64,000 nucleotides of DNA from Herbaspirillum sp. ST 5-3 (GTDB lineage: Bacteria > Pseudomonadota > Gammaproteobacteria > Burkholderiales > Burkholderiaceae_D), in NCBI RefSeq assembly GCF_004804275.1, contig NZ_STGI01000017.1:1-64000 (forward strand). Reading direction: 5' to 3'. Positions within the stretch are counted from its first letter, which is position 1. Each line of letters starts with the position of its first letter. Below the pieces are notes generated by a model that was given only the letters and a program-made list of their open reading frames with translations, ran no database searches and had not been told where the DNA came from. A program made the position numbers and the translations under genes. This document shows, piece after piece, positions 55,824-64,000 of this stretch.

Positions 55824-57038
55824 ATGCAAGGCAGAAAGAAAACAGGCTTGGTCCTGACAGGAGGAGGCGCGCGGGCAGCATACCAGGTAGGGGTGCTGCG
55901 CGGCGTATCGTCCATCCTGCGCGAGGCAGGCCACGAACAGACACGCAGCCCGTACGACATCATCTGCGGCACCTCCGCCGGTGCCATCAATGCGACGGCC
56001 TTGGCATGTCATGCCGACAATTTCGACGAAGGCCTGCAAAAGGTTCTTCAGGTATGGGAGCACATCACTGCCGAGCAGGTCTATCGCGCCGACTCGCTCG
56101 GCGTTCTGCGCTCCGGTGCGCGCTGGCTTTCTCTGCTGTCCTTCGGCTGGCTGCTGCGCAAGTGGAAAGCCAATCCGCCAAATGCACTGCTGGACAATAC
56201 CCCGCTGGTGACGCTCCTCAACCGCATGCTGAATTTTCCGCGCCTGGATTCGGCATTGCTCGACGGCTCTCTGCATGCACTGGCAATAACAGCATCGTCC
56301 TACAGCGCAGGCCGGCATATCACTTTTTTTCAAACCGAAGCCCAGATCGATCCTTGGGTGCGGTCGCAAAGGATCGCGTTGCGTGGACAAATCGGCGTGG
56401 AACACTTGCTCGCGTCCTCCGCCATCCCGCTAATTTTCCCGGCCACGCCAATCTATTGCGACGGTCGGCGTGAATACTTCGGCGACGGTTCAATGCGGCA
56501 GATTGCGCCGATTTCTCCGGCGATCCATCTCGGCGCGGACAAAGTGCTGGTAATCGGCGCAGGGCGACTCAATGAACAATGGAGCGAAACCTCGGAATTC
56601 GCGCCATATCCGACGCTGGCGCAGATCGCCGGCCACGCGATGTCGAGCATTTTCCTCGACAGCCTTGCCGTCGATATCGAGCGCATGTCCAGAATCAACC
56701 TTACCTTGTCGGTTTTAACGGAAGAACAGCGGGCCAGGACACCCTTGCGGCCGATCGATCTCTTGATCATTGCGCCATCGGAAAGGCTTGATGAGACGGC
56801 CAGCCGCCATGTGCACAGTCTTCCGGCACCAGTCAGGATGCTGTTGGGGGCAATTGGCGCCATGGAAGCGCGTGGCGGTGCGCTCGCGTCGTACCTGCTG
56901 TTTGAATCGAGCTACACCTGCGAACTGATCGAGCTGGGACATAAAGATGCGCTCGCGCGGCGCGCCGATGTTCTAGCGTTTTTCGGCGTGGATGAAAAGG
57001 CGCACGCATGCCCGGAAAAAATACTCAAGGCTGGTTGA
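55824..57038 (+). CDS. Patatin-like phospholipase
   Basis: 404 residues. Oxyanion GGGARAAYQVGVL, nucleophile in CGTSAGA (Ser near 52) and dyad Asp in FGDGSMRQ near 218. It hydrolyses acyl esters of lipids; no signal peptide, so cytoplasmic or membrane-associated. The C-terminal third is extra to the core domain. It stands alone between terminators. Confidence 0.93.
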   Translation: MQGRKKTGLVLTGGGARAAYQVGVLRGVSSILREAGHEQTRSPYDIICGTSAGAINATALACHADNFDEGLQKVLQVWEHITAEQVYRADSLGVLRSGARWLSLLSFGWLLRKWKANPPNALLDNTPLVTLLNRMLNFPRLDSALLDGSLHALAITASSYSAGRHITFFQTEAQIDPWVRSQRIALRGQIGVEHLLASSAIPLIFPATPIYCDGRREYFGDGSMRQIAPISPAIHLGADKVLVIGAGRLNEQWSETSEFAPYPTLAQIAGHAMSSIFLDSLAVDIERMSRINLTLSVLTEEQRARTPLRPIDLLIIAPSERLDETASRHVHSLPAPVRMLLGAIGAMEARGGALASYLLFESSYTCELIELGHKDALARRADVLAFFGVDEKAHACPEKILKAG

Positions 57039-57134
57039 TCGTTTCAGCTGACAGGGATTGGTGGAGGGAATTGGCGGCCAGGAATGCGATCCGGCCGCCA
57101 TGGCGTTCTGAAAAACCCTTGAACGCAGGACTGT

Positions 57135-57446
57135 TTATCGCCAGTCCCGATGATGATGATGCTTCCAGTGGCCCGGTGGCCCGCCGCGGCGATAACCTTC
57201 GACATAATAGGGCTGACCGTACTGGATTACCGTTGCAGGCTGCACGTAAACTGGTGCCGGGCGCACATAAACCGGTTGCGGTTGTACATACACAACCGGC
57301 GGTGGCGGGGCATATACACCCGGTGAGCCGAGCGTCACCGACCAACTGACATTCGGGTCGCCGTGTGCCATGGCGAACGGTGCTGACGCGACCAATGCGA
57401 CGGCAGCAACGAGTCGAAGGCGTGAAAAAATAGCAGGGTGAGTCAT
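57135..57446 (-). CDS. Small exported Pro/Tyr-rich protein
   Basis: 103 residues. A signal peptide ends PFAMAHG. The mature part has repeated Pro-Val-Tyr-Val units (PVYVRPAPVYVQPA) and a His-rich C-terminus (WKHHHHRDW) that could bind metal. I do not recognise a family with a known function. ATG 57446 has GGAG upstream. It is convergent with the patatin gene. Confidence 0.75.
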   Translation of the reverse strand: MTHPAIFSRLRLVAAVALVASAPFAMAHGDPNVSWSVTLGSPGVYAPPPPVVYVQPQPVYVRPAPVYVQPATVIQYGQPYYVEGYRRGGPPGHWKHHHHRDWR

Positions 57447-57791
57447 AACTTTCTCCTTGATGTCCTCCTCTACATTAAACGTCAAAGACGATTCGTGCGC
57501 CTACCTGCAATTGTTCATTTGCAAGTAAGTATTGCAACAATTTGTAATCATTCTGAGAATGACGGAGTCAGGTGGCGGACCGTGTGACGAACATGCCATT
57601 CTCAGAGACAAGAATATCGGCCGCACCCAGAGCTAAATTGCATTAATGATAATTTTTAATAGCCGAAATAAGACATCCTAGAGTCTGGCCTCCGGTTGAC
57701 AGGGTTGCTTCGTTCATCACAACCAGTTACCCTACGGTATTGCGATCATCGCACTTGTTAATTTTTCAACTAAATCGGCAAGGTCACGACG
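57447..57791. other. AT-rich gap between divergent genes
   Basis: 345 bp, no gene seen. AATTGTT and AACAATT near 57510-57540 form a loose inverted repeat. It should carry the promoters of the small exported protein and of the RNase gene. Confidence 0.5.
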
Positions 57792-58166
57792 GTGAATGCT
57801 AAGTTCCTGAAAAATTGGGTCTTTTTTTTCGCGACCTTGTTGCTTGCACTGAATGTTCTGGCAAAAGGTGCGACCCGGCTGGAAGTCATCGCCGTTAAGG
57901 AGCTGCCCAGGGAAGCCCAAAAGACGCTGGCACTCATCAAAAAAGGCGGTCCCTTCCCCTATGCCAAGGACGGTGTGGTTTTCGGCAATTATGAAGGGGT
58001 TTTACCCAAACAAAAGCGCGGGTATTATCACGAATTTACGGTAAGAACCCCCGGCGCCCGCAACCGTGGCGCGCGGCGTATCATCGCCGGTGGCGATCCG
58101 ATCTCGTCCGGCGAATATTATTATACCGATGACCATTATGCGACTTTCAAGCGCATCAAAGAGTAA
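57792..58166 (+). CDS. Secreted barnase-type guanyl ribonuclease
   Basis: 124 residues. A signal peptide ends near NVLAKG. The mature part has the microbial RNase (barnase/RNase Sa) pattern: FGNYEGVLP, YYHEFTV with the catalytic Glu, RNRGARRII with Arg, and YTDDHYATF with the catalytic His. It cleaves RNA after guanine outside the cytoplasm. The next gene encodes a barstar, protecting the producer. No ribosome site is strong; GTG/ATG alternatives are few, so ATG 57792 is used. Confidence 0.92.
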   Translation: MNAKFLKNWVFFFATLLLALNVLAKGATRLEVIAVKELPREAQKTLALIKKGGPFPYAKDGVVFGNYEGVLPKQKRGYYHEFTVRTPGARNRGARRIIAGGDPISSGEYYYTDDHYATFKRIKE

Positions 58167-58170
58167 CGAA

Positions 58171-58629
58171 ATGCGAATCGAGTCACTGCACAGCGAACCC
58201 GCAACGCTTATTGCACGAGCGGAGGAAGACATGAGCCTGTTTAAAACCGTGCCGCCGAATCTGGTGCAGTCCATTCGCGCGTTCAGGGTGACCGATCTCC
58301 AGGAAGAGGCAGCACGCCTCGGCCAGCATTTTCTCTATGCCTATTGCGCCGAAGCGACCACCAAGCAGCAGGTGCTCGGCTGCATCGCCAACGCGTTCCA
58401 TTTCCCCAAGCATTTTGGCAAGAATTTCGACGCCCTGAGCGACTGTCTGACCGATCTGCCCTATAAGGCTGGGCCGCAACCGGGCTTTCTCGTCGTTCTC
58501 GAACAGTTGCCCAATACGCAAAAGTTCGACAAGGAAGCACGCGAGACGCTGCTGGACGTCTTTCGGGATGCAGCAGACTTTTGGGCGGAAAAGAACGTCG
58601 CATTTCGTGTGTTCTATTCATTCCAGTAA
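58171..58629 (+). CDS. Barstar-family RNase inhibitor
   Basis: 152 residues. The barstar domain occupies about 55-150: helix with EEAARLGQHFLYAYC, then HFPKHFGKNFDALSDCLTDL, which contains the Asp that plugs the RNase site, and a closing VFYSF strand. About 50 extra N-terminal residues are not in classical barstar (about 90 aa), so ATG 58231 (MSLFKTV, after GGAAGAC) is an alternative start. It lies 4 bp after the RNase stop, forming a toxin-inhibitor operon. Confidence 0.92.
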   Translation: MRIESLHSEPATLIARAEEDMSLFKTVPPNLVQSIRAFRVTDLQEEAARLGQHFLYAYCAEATTKQQVLGCIANAFHFPKHFGKNFDALSDCLTDLPYKAGPQPGFLVVLEQLPNTQKFDKEARETLLDVFRDAADFWAEKNVAFRVFYSFQ

Positions 58630-58653
58630 TTCTCACTTGACAGTTATGCAATG

Positions 58654-58678
58654 AGCCGGCGTCTGCGTCGGCTTTTTA
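58654..58678 (+). terminator. Terminator after barstar
   Basis: AGCCGGCG (58654-58661), loop TCTG, CGTCGGCT (58666-58673, one G-T pair), then T. Confidence 0.8.
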
Positions 58679-58717
58679 TTTCGTCCCCGGAAGGATGCGT
58701 GCGGTAAAATGCGCGCC

Positions 58718-59347
58718 ATGAAAAAGATCGTCATTCTGATTTCCGGGCGCGGCAGCAACATGCAAGCCATTGTCCGCGCCGCACAGGCGGAAAAATGGCC
58801 CTGCAAGATTGCCGCTGTCATCAGCAACCGTGCTGACGCCGAAGGTTTGCGCTTTGCCGCCGAGCACGGCATTCCGACCGATGTCGTGGTCAGCAAGGAT
58901 TTTCCGAGTCGCGAAGCATTCGACGCCGCGCTGCGCGTTGCGATCGATCGTTTTTCGCCCGATCTCGTTGTACTGGCCGGTTTCATGCGCATCCTGACGC
59001 CGCCGTTCGTTGAACACTACGCTGGCAGGATGCTCAATATTCATCCCTCCCTGCTGCCAAGCTTTCCCGGGCTGGCCACGCACAGCCAGGCACTGGCGGC
59101 CGGTGTCAAGGTGCACGGTGCAACCGTGCATTTCGTCACCGCCGAACTCGATCATGGCCCTATCGTCGCGCAAGCCGCGGTCCCGGTCCTGTCCAATGAC
59201 GACGAGCATGCGCTGGCCGAGCGCGTGCTGGCGCAGGAGCATGTTATTTATCCACGCGCCGTGCGCTGGTTCGTCGAAGACCGCTTGAGCATTGATAACG
59301 GTCTGGTCCGTATCGCAGAAGAGAGTTCGCACATCGCGAACACCTGA
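58718..59347 (+). CDS. purN: Phosphoribosylglycinamide formyltransferase
   Basis: 209 residues. It begins KKIVILISGRGSNMQAI, with the catalytic region LAGFMRILTPPFVEHY, NIHPSLLPSFPG and HFVTAELDHGPI (Asn, His, Asp). It formylates GAR with 10-formyl-THF in purine synthesis. ATG 58718 is preferred by family alignment; 58709 is in frame. It begins the run purN, methyltransferase, PLD, MscS. Confidence 0.97.
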   Translation: MKKIVILISGRGSNMQAIVRAAQAEKWPCKIAAVISNRADAEGLRFAAEHGIPTDVVVSKDFPSREAFDAALRVAIDRFSPDLVVLAGFMRILTPPFVEHYAGRMLNIHPSLLPSFPGLATHSQALAAGVKVHGATVHFVTAELDHGPIVAQAAVPVLSNDDEHALAERVLAQEHVIYPRAVRWFVEDRLSIDNGLVRIAEESSHIANT

Positions 59348-59356
59348 AAGAATCCA

Positions 59357-60613
59357 ATGAGATTGCATCCCGCAGTCGTCAGCCATGCCGAAGAGGTATT
59401 GCGCGAGGTTTTGCGCTTTACCGGCCCCGCTGACGTTATCCTGTCGCGCTACTTCCGCGAACACCCCAAACTCGGATCCCGCGAGCGAAATGCGGTGGCG
59501 GAGGGCGTTTATGCCGTGTTGCGCAACAAGCTCGCCTATGCCAGTTTTTCAGAATCCGGTCACGGCCCGGCAATGCGCCGCCTGATCTTGCTCGGCTTGG
59601 CAGACGCAGTCGGCGCCGACGCGTTGGCAGGCTTGTCGCCGGAGGAGAGTGAATGGTTGCATCGGATCGCGCAGATCGACCGCCATTCCCTGCCGATCGT
59701 GTTGCAGGCCAATTTGCCCACTTGGCTTTTCGAGAAACTGGTTGCTCGCGATGGTGAAGCCGCGACCCTGCAACTGGCCGAAGCGCTTAACCGGCCGGCG
59801 CCGCTGGATTTGCGCGTCAATGCGATCAAGGCCAAGCGAGAAGAGGTGATCGCTGAACTGGCGACCGCGCCGATTCAATGCGAACCCACACCGTATGCGC
59901 CACTCGGGATTCGCATCCTGAAAAAACCGGCATTGCAGAATCTTCCGCTTTTCCAGTCGGGAGCCATCGAAGTACAGGACGAGGGCAGTCAGGTGCTTGC
60001 GCAAATCGTCGGTGCCAAGCGCGGCGAGATGGTCGTCGACTTCTGCGCGGGTGCCGGCGGCAAAACGCTTGCACTCGGTGCCGCAATGCGCAATACCGGT
60101 CGCCTGTATGCTTTCGACGTGTCCGAAAAGCGGCTGAGCAAGCTCAAACCGCGTCTTGCCCGCAGCGGCTTGTCGAACGTGCATCCGGTCCTGATTGCCC
60201 ATGAAAACGACGCCAAGGTAAAGCGTCTCATGGCGAAGATCGACCGCGTGCTGGTCGATGCGCCCTGCAGTGGCTTGGGAACGCTGCGGCGCAACCCTGA
60301 CATGAAATGGCGTCAAACGCCCGAGTCGGTAGTCGAACTGAATGCAAAGCAGACAGCAATCCTGGCAAGTGCAGCACGTCTGGTGAAGCCGGGCGGAAGG
60401 CTGGTATATGCGACCTGCAGCCTGCTCGACGAGGAAAACGAGGCCATCGCCACGCAGTTTCTCGCCACGCACGAAGATTTTTCTCTCGTCCCGATGAAAG
60501 ACGTTTTGCTCGAGCAGAAAATTCCGCTCGAGATGCAGGACTACCTGAAATTGATGCCGCATCTTCACCAAACCGATGGTTTCTTCGCCGCCGTATTCGA
60601 GCGGAAGAAATGA
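59357..60613 (+). CDS. RsmB/NOP-family RNA 5-methylcytosine methyltransferase
   Basis: 418 residues. N-terminal NusB-like helices, then the SAM domain with DFCAGAGGKTLALGA, VDAPCSGLGTLRRNPD (first catalytic Cys) and YATCSLLDEENE (second Cys). It methylates cytosine in RNA, probably 16S rRNA. It is 9 bp after purN, and its TGA overlaps the next ATG. Confidence 0.95.
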   Translation: MRLHPAVVSHAEEVLREVLRFTGPADVILSRYFREHPKLGSRERNAVAEGVYAVLRNKLAYASFSESGHGPAMRRLILLGLADAVGADALAGLSPEESEWLHRIAQIDRHSLPIVLQANLPTWLFEKLVARDGEAATLQLAEALNRPAPLDLRVNAIKAKREEVIAELATAPIQCEPTPYAPLGIRILKKPALQNLPLFQSGAIEVQDEGSQVLAQIVGAKRGEMVVDFCAGAGGKTLALGAAMRNTGRLYAFDVSEKRLSKLKPRLARSGLSNVHPVLIAHENDAKVKRLMAKIDRVLVDAPCSGLGTLRRNPDMKWRQTPESVVELNAKQTAILASAARLVKPGGRLVYATCSLLDEENEAIATQFLATHEDFSLVPMKDVLLEQKIPLEMQDYLKLMPHLHQTDGFFAAVFERKK

Positions 60614-61173
60614 GGCGACTGGTTCACGCTGCCGGCGCCATACTCCTGCTCGCGTCAGCGGCCGCAACAGCGTGCTGCACCGACGCGCCGATATTTCAGG
60701 CGCAGGGTACCTGGCAAGCGGCATTCACGCCTTGGGATGACATCGAAGGTCTGGTGGTAGCCACCATCGACGGCGCGCGCAAGCAGGTCCTGGTGCAAGC
60801 CTATCTATTGACCAGTAAAAAAATCGCATCTACTCTTGTCTCGGCGCATCGCCGCGGCATTGATGTGCGCGTCCTGGTCGATGCGGATCAGCTTGAACGG
60901 ACAGCATCCTCCGCCGCCGCGCCAGTTCTCGCGGCAGCAGGCATTCCAGTGTGGCTGGAGACGAAATACCAGAACGCGCATAACAAGGTGATCGTGATCG
61001 ATCCGGACAGGCCGAATGCGACGGTCATCACAGGCAGCTTCAATTTCACATGGACTGCGCAGCACAAGAATGCCGAAAACGTGCTGATCGTCCGGAAAAA
61101 CCCCGCACTTGCAGCACGTTACGCGCAAAATTGGGAGCGGCACAGACAGGACGCAACGCCATACAAACAATGA
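60610..61173 (+). CDS. Exported PLD-superfamily nuclease (Nuc-like)
   Basis: 187 residues with a signal peptide (AAATACC). A single HKD motif, HNKVIVIDPD, is followed by GSFNFTWTAQHKNAEN. One HKD per chain is typical of the Nuc/BfiI type endonucleases that work as dimers. It is probably periplasmic and non-specific. Coupled by ATGA to both neighbours. Confidence 0.92.
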   Translation: MRRLVHAAGAILLLASAAATACCTDAPIFQAQGTWQAAFTPWDDIEGLVVATIDGARKQVLVQAYLLTSKKIASTLVSAHRRGIDVRVLVDADQLERTASSAAAPVLAAAGIPVWLETKYQNAHNKVIVIDPDRPNATVITGSFNFTWTAQHKNAENVLIVRKNPALAARYAQNWERHRQDATPYKQ

Positions 61174-62507
61174 GACAAAACGCTCTTTCCAACCTTCTGT
61201 TCGACCTCTGGGATGATCTTCAGGATCCCGGCCTGCTGGGGCAGGTCGCCACACTGGTATTCTGTCTTGCCATCGGCTGGGCAGTGGCGCGCCTGGTGCG
61301 GCAAAGAATCACTGCGCATGACACGCAGTTGCGGGTTGTTCGTCTTGGTGTGGAGAGCTTTTCACGCGTACTGTCGCCCCTGATTGCGCTTGCAATGATC
61401 GCCATCGCCAAACCGCTGTTGGGGCAGTGGCAGCACGTCAATCTGCTCAAGGTCGCGATGCCTTTGGTCGGTTCTTTCGCATTGATCCGGTTAGGCTTCT
61501 ATGTCTTGCATCGCGTATTTGCGCGTGGCGGCAAGGCAGGTATTTTCCTGTCGATGTTCGAAAAGGTGTTTGCGATCCTGGTGTGGAGCGGCGTCGCACT
61601 ATACATCACGGGCTGGTGGCCCGACCTGGTGCAGTACCTGGAACAGACGGTGCTGCCGATCGGACGCAACAAGGTATCTCTGTTGACTGCCCTGCAAGCT
61701 GCGGCCTCCGTGCTTGTCACCTTGATGATTGCGCTCTGGGCCAGCGCTACTCTCGAAGAGCGGCTGATGCGCATGGACAGCGTGCACTCCTCGCTTCGAG
61801 TCGTGATGGCGCGCATGGGCCGCGCCGTATTCATTCTTTTTGCCGTATTGATCAGCTTGTCGCTTGTTGGCATCGACCTCACGGTACTTTCGGTCTTTGG
61901 TGGCGCATTGGGCGTCGGTCTCGGGTTGGGCTTGCAGAAAATTGTCAGCAGTTATGTGTCTGGCTTCGTGATCCTCCTGGAGCGCAGCCTCGCGATTGGC
62001 GACATGGTGATGATCGACAAGTACTCCGGTCAGATCACGCAAATCAACACGCGCTATACGGTGGTGCGTGGATTGGACGGCGTGGAAACCGTGATTCCCA
62101 ATGAAATGCTGCTGTCGGGGCCGGTGCTGAACTATTCTCTGACGGATCGGGCCTTGAGGCTTTTCACACGGGTGACGGTGGATTATCAAACTGATATTGA
62201 CCTCGTGTTGCGCTTGCTGGAACAGGTGGCGGCTGGCATTCCGCGTGTTTCTTCCAATCCGGCACCGCAGGCTTATTTGATCAAGTTCGAGGCTGACGGA
62301 CTGGAACTGGAACTCGGATTCTGGATTGCCGATCCAGAGAACGGGCGCACGAATGTATTGTCAGATGTGAACCGGGCGGTCTGGAAGGTGTTGCAAGAGA
62401 ATCAAATCCGGGTGCCTTATCCGCAGCGCGAAGTCAGACTTATCGATCATCTGCCGGTGAGTGAAATTCGAACTTCACAAGCAGTACACGCCACTCAGGT
62501 ACCATAA
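61170..62507 (+). CDS. MscS-family mechanosensitive channel
   Basis: 445 residues with about five membrane helices. The pore helix and beta domain are seen in GGALGVGLGLGLQKIVSSYVSG, quoted in part as LGVGLGLGLQKIVSSYV, then LERSLAIGDMV and the C-terminal VPYPQREVRL. It would open under hypo-osmotic stress. ATG 61170 overlaps the PLD stop; the longer open frame upstream is not supported. Confidence 0.95.
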   Translation: MRQNALSNLLFDLWDDLQDPGLLGQVATLVFCLAIGWAVARLVRQRITAHDTQLRVVRLGVESFSRVLSPLIALAMIAIAKPLLGQWQHVNLLKVAMPLVGSFALIRLGFYVLHRVFARGGKAGIFLSMFEKVFAILVWSGVALYITGWWPDLVQYLEQTVLPIGRNKVSLLTALQAAASVLVTLMIALWASATLEERLMRMDSVHSSLRVVMARMGRAVFILFAVLISLSLVGIDLTVLSVFGGALGVGLGLGLQKIVSSYVSGFVILLERSLAIGDMVMIDKYSGQITQINTRYTVVRGLDGVETVIPNEMLLSGPVLNYSLTDRALRLFTRVTVDYQTDIDLVLRLLEQVAAGIPRVSSNPAPQAYLIKFEADGLELELGFWIADPENGRTNVLSDVNRAVWKVLQENQIRVPYPQREVRLIDHLPVSEIRTSQAVHATQVP

Positions 62508-62606
62508 AAAGCGTACAATCGGCCCAAAATGCATTCCGGCGGTCAGATTTTGGCCGACAGCGGAACTCTCACGGAGTTCTAGGGATGCAACCTATCCGGA
62601 GTTTGA

Positions 62607-63815
62607 ATGATTGAAAATACCATGTTTGACGCAGTACTGAATTTCCTGTCCCACGGCTTGTCAGGTGCAAGCGGCTGGGAAGTGCTTGCCTATACGCTCA
62701 TCGTGACTCATATCACGATCGCGAGCGTCACGATCTTCCTGCACCGCTGCCAGGCGCATCGGGCACTCGATTTGCACGCCATACCCAGTCACTTCTTCCG
62801 TTTCTGGCTGTGGATGACGACCGGCATGGTAACCAAGGAATGGGCTGCAATCCATCGCAAGCATCACGCCAAGTGCGAAACCGAGGAAGATCCGCACAGT
62901 CCGGTTACCCGCGGCATCAAGAAGGTGCTGCTGGAAGGCGCAGAGCTTTATCGTGCCGAATCCAAGAACCGTGAAACCATGGAGAAGTATGGCCATGGCA
63001 CTCCGGACGACTGGATTGAGCGCAATGTCTATACCAAATACAGCTGGCAGGGCGTCGGTTTGATGCTGATTATTGATGTGCTGTTATTTGGCGTCGTTGG
63101 ACTGAGCGTGTGGGCAGTCCAGATGCTGTGGATTCCTGTTAGTGCAGCCGGCATCATCAATGGCATCGGGCACTACTGGGGCTATCGCAACTATGATTGT
63201 GTCGATGCATCGACCAATATTTTCCCGATCGGCATTATCATCGGTGGTGAAGAGCTTCACAATAATCATCACACCTTCGGCACCTCTGCCAAGCTGTCGT
63301 CGAAGTGGTACGAGTTCGATATCGGCTGGATGTATATCCGCATTCTGGAAATGCTCGGTCTGGCCAAGGTCAAGAAAGTCGCACCGGCGCCGAAATTCAA
63401 TCGCGCAAAAATGGTTGCCGACTTTGATACCTTGCAATCCGTGATCGCCAATCGTTACGACGTCATGGCAAAGTATGCGAAGTCGGTCAAGCGGGCTTGG
63501 CGGGAGGAAGTGACGCATCTGGCGGACAAGGCCAAGTTCGAAGCGAAGTTTTTGAAGACGTCGAAGAAGCTGTTGCAGCGCGAACCGGCAAAGCTTGAAG
63601 CGCCGCAAAAGCAGCAACTGAGCGAATTGTTCGTGCACAGCAAGGCGCTGCAGACCATGCATGAAATGCGGGTGGAGCTGGGCGCGATCTGGGAGCGTTC
63701 GAATTCCAGCCGTGAGCAATTGCTGCATCAATTGCAGGACTGGTGTGTGCGGGCGGAGGCTTCGGGCATCAAGGCACTACAGGAGTTTTCGCAGCGCTTG
63801 CGCAGCTATGCCTGA
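62607..63815 (+). CDS. Fatty acid desaturase (delta-9 type) with C-terminal extension
   Basis: 402 residues. Three histidine boxes bind the di-iron centre: HRCQAHR, HRKHHAK and ELHNNHH. Four membrane helices are present. It introduces a double bond into acyl chains in the inner membrane. The last 130 or so residues are charged, Lys/Glu-rich and probably coiled, beyond the usual family core. ATG 62607 has GGAG upstream; ATG 62622 is also possible. Confidence 0.95.
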   Translation: MIENTMFDAVLNFLSHGLSGASGWEVLAYTLIVTHITIASVTIFLHRCQAHRALDLHAIPSHFFRFWLWMTTGMVTKEWAAIHRKHHAKCETEEDPHSPVTRGIKKVLLEGAELYRAESKNRETMEKYGHGTPDDWIERNVYTKYSWQGVGLMLIIDVLLFGVVGLSVWAVQMLWIPVSAAGIINGIGHYWGYRNYDCVDASTNIFPIGIIIGGEELHNNHHTFGTSAKLSSKWYEFDIGWMYIRILEMLGLAKVKKVAPAPKFNRAKMVADFDTLQSVIANRYDVMAKYAKSVKRAWREEVTHLADKAKFEAKFLKTSKKLLQREPAKLEAPQKQQLSELFVHSKALQTMHEMRVELGAIWERSNSSREQLLHQLQDWCVRAEASGIKALQEFSQRLRSYA

Positions 63816-63850
63816 TTAATCGGCCTAGGTTGCAACATAAGATGAAAAAG

Positions 63851-63880
63851 CGCGGTCATGGATTTCCTGGCCGCGTTTTT
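63851..63880 (+). terminator. Terminator after the desaturase gene
   Basis: CGCGGTCA (63851-63858) pairs with TGGCCGCG (63868-63875, one G-T pair), then a T run. Confidence 0.85.
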
Positions 63881-63904
63881 TATGCCGGCTCGCCATAGGA
63901 TCAA

Positions 63905-63937
63905 ACAAAAAGCCCCGCACTGCGGGGCTTTTTGTTT
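63905..63937. terminator. Bidirectional terminator, rpmG side
   Basis: AGCCCCGC (63911-63918), loop ACT, GCGGGGCT (63922-63929), extended by A and T runs that also pair. It terminates the minus-strand rpmG transcript. Confidence 0.93.
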
Positions 63938-63967
63938 GTAAAACTGTTTGTGAAATGGATCGCTTGC

Positions 63968-64000
63968 TTACTTGATCTTGGTTTCCTTGTATTCCACGTG
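63968..64000 (-). CDS. rpmG: 50S ribosomal protein L33, C-terminal end only
   Basis: Reading the minus strand from base 64000 gives HVEYKETKIK then TAA (63970-63968), which matches the conserved C-terminus of L33 (KARKHVxYKETKxK). The rest of the gene lies beyond the window. The terminator at 63905-63937 is 30 bp downstream, as expected. Confidence 0.85.
   Translation of the reverse strand, partial: HVEYKETKIK

Noticed and set aside
57505-57545. Inverted AATTGTT/AACAATT repeat
   Set aside because: Short and AT-rich; too likely by chance to call an operator.

Overview
This is a high-GC, gene-dense stretch of a betaproteobacterial chromosome, most likely Burkholderiales and close to Oxalobacteraceae (Herminiimonas or Noviherbaspirillum type). 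That placement is inferred from gene content and order: the run exbB-exbD-lpxK-trm112-kdsB-adk, a proton pyrophosphatase after adk, a FecR protein beside a CHASE2 cyclase, and a desaturase next to rpmG. No tRNA, rRNA, CRISPR array, phage or insertion sequence was recognised.

Bases 1-10.9 kb look like a surface and second-messenger island. The tail of a cysteine-repeat surface protein, cut by the window edge, is followed by a FecR-domain protein, a stand-alone cyclic-nucleotide-binding protein, a GAF-containing PilB/GspE-type ATPase (opposite strand), a metallo-beta-lactamase-fold protein resembling class II cAMP phosphodiesterases, a GAF-HD-GYP protein, a CHASE2 adenylate/guanylate cyclase and a glycine-zipper lipoprotein. 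Apparent synthesis, breakdown and sensing of cyclic nucleotides, plus c-di-GMP hydrolysis, are thus side by side.

From 10.9 to 20.7 kb come pyruvate carboxylase, a PAS hybrid kinase with two receivers and an Hpt domain, and a sulfide-response locus: a BigR/SqrR-type ArsR repressor with two split YeeE/YedE permease halves, divergent from a persulfide dioxygenase. A small CDF transporter and a DUF2244 protein follow.

From 20.9 to 32.4 kb lies an acyl-CoA catabolic cluster like the Atu/Liu pathways for acyclic terpenes and leucine. It holds an acyl-CoA ligase, a biotin-dependent carboxylase (two subunits), two acyl-CoA dehydrogenases, an SDR, an enoyl-CoA hydratase, a divergent beta-keto acid cleavage enzyme (BKACE) and a TetR regulator. 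From 36 to 42 kb there is a second fatty-acid block: FadJ-like protein, thiolase, TetR and an AidB-like dehydrogenase. The palindrome CAAnCGnTTG recurs in the promoter regions of both blocks. Between them are an orphan radical SAM/SPASM enzyme, an EamA transporter and a class V aminotransferase.

The rest (42-64 kb) is mostly housekeeping: sodB, xseA, exbBD, lpxK, kdsB, adk, hppA, an HSD10-like dehydrogenase behind a 16-bp palindrome, ggt, a patatin-like lipase, a barnase/barstar pair, purN, an RsmB-type methyltransferase, a PLD nuclease, an MscS channel, a desaturase and the 3' end of rpmG. A 26-bp perfect palindrome sits in an otherwise empty gap near 43.8 kb.
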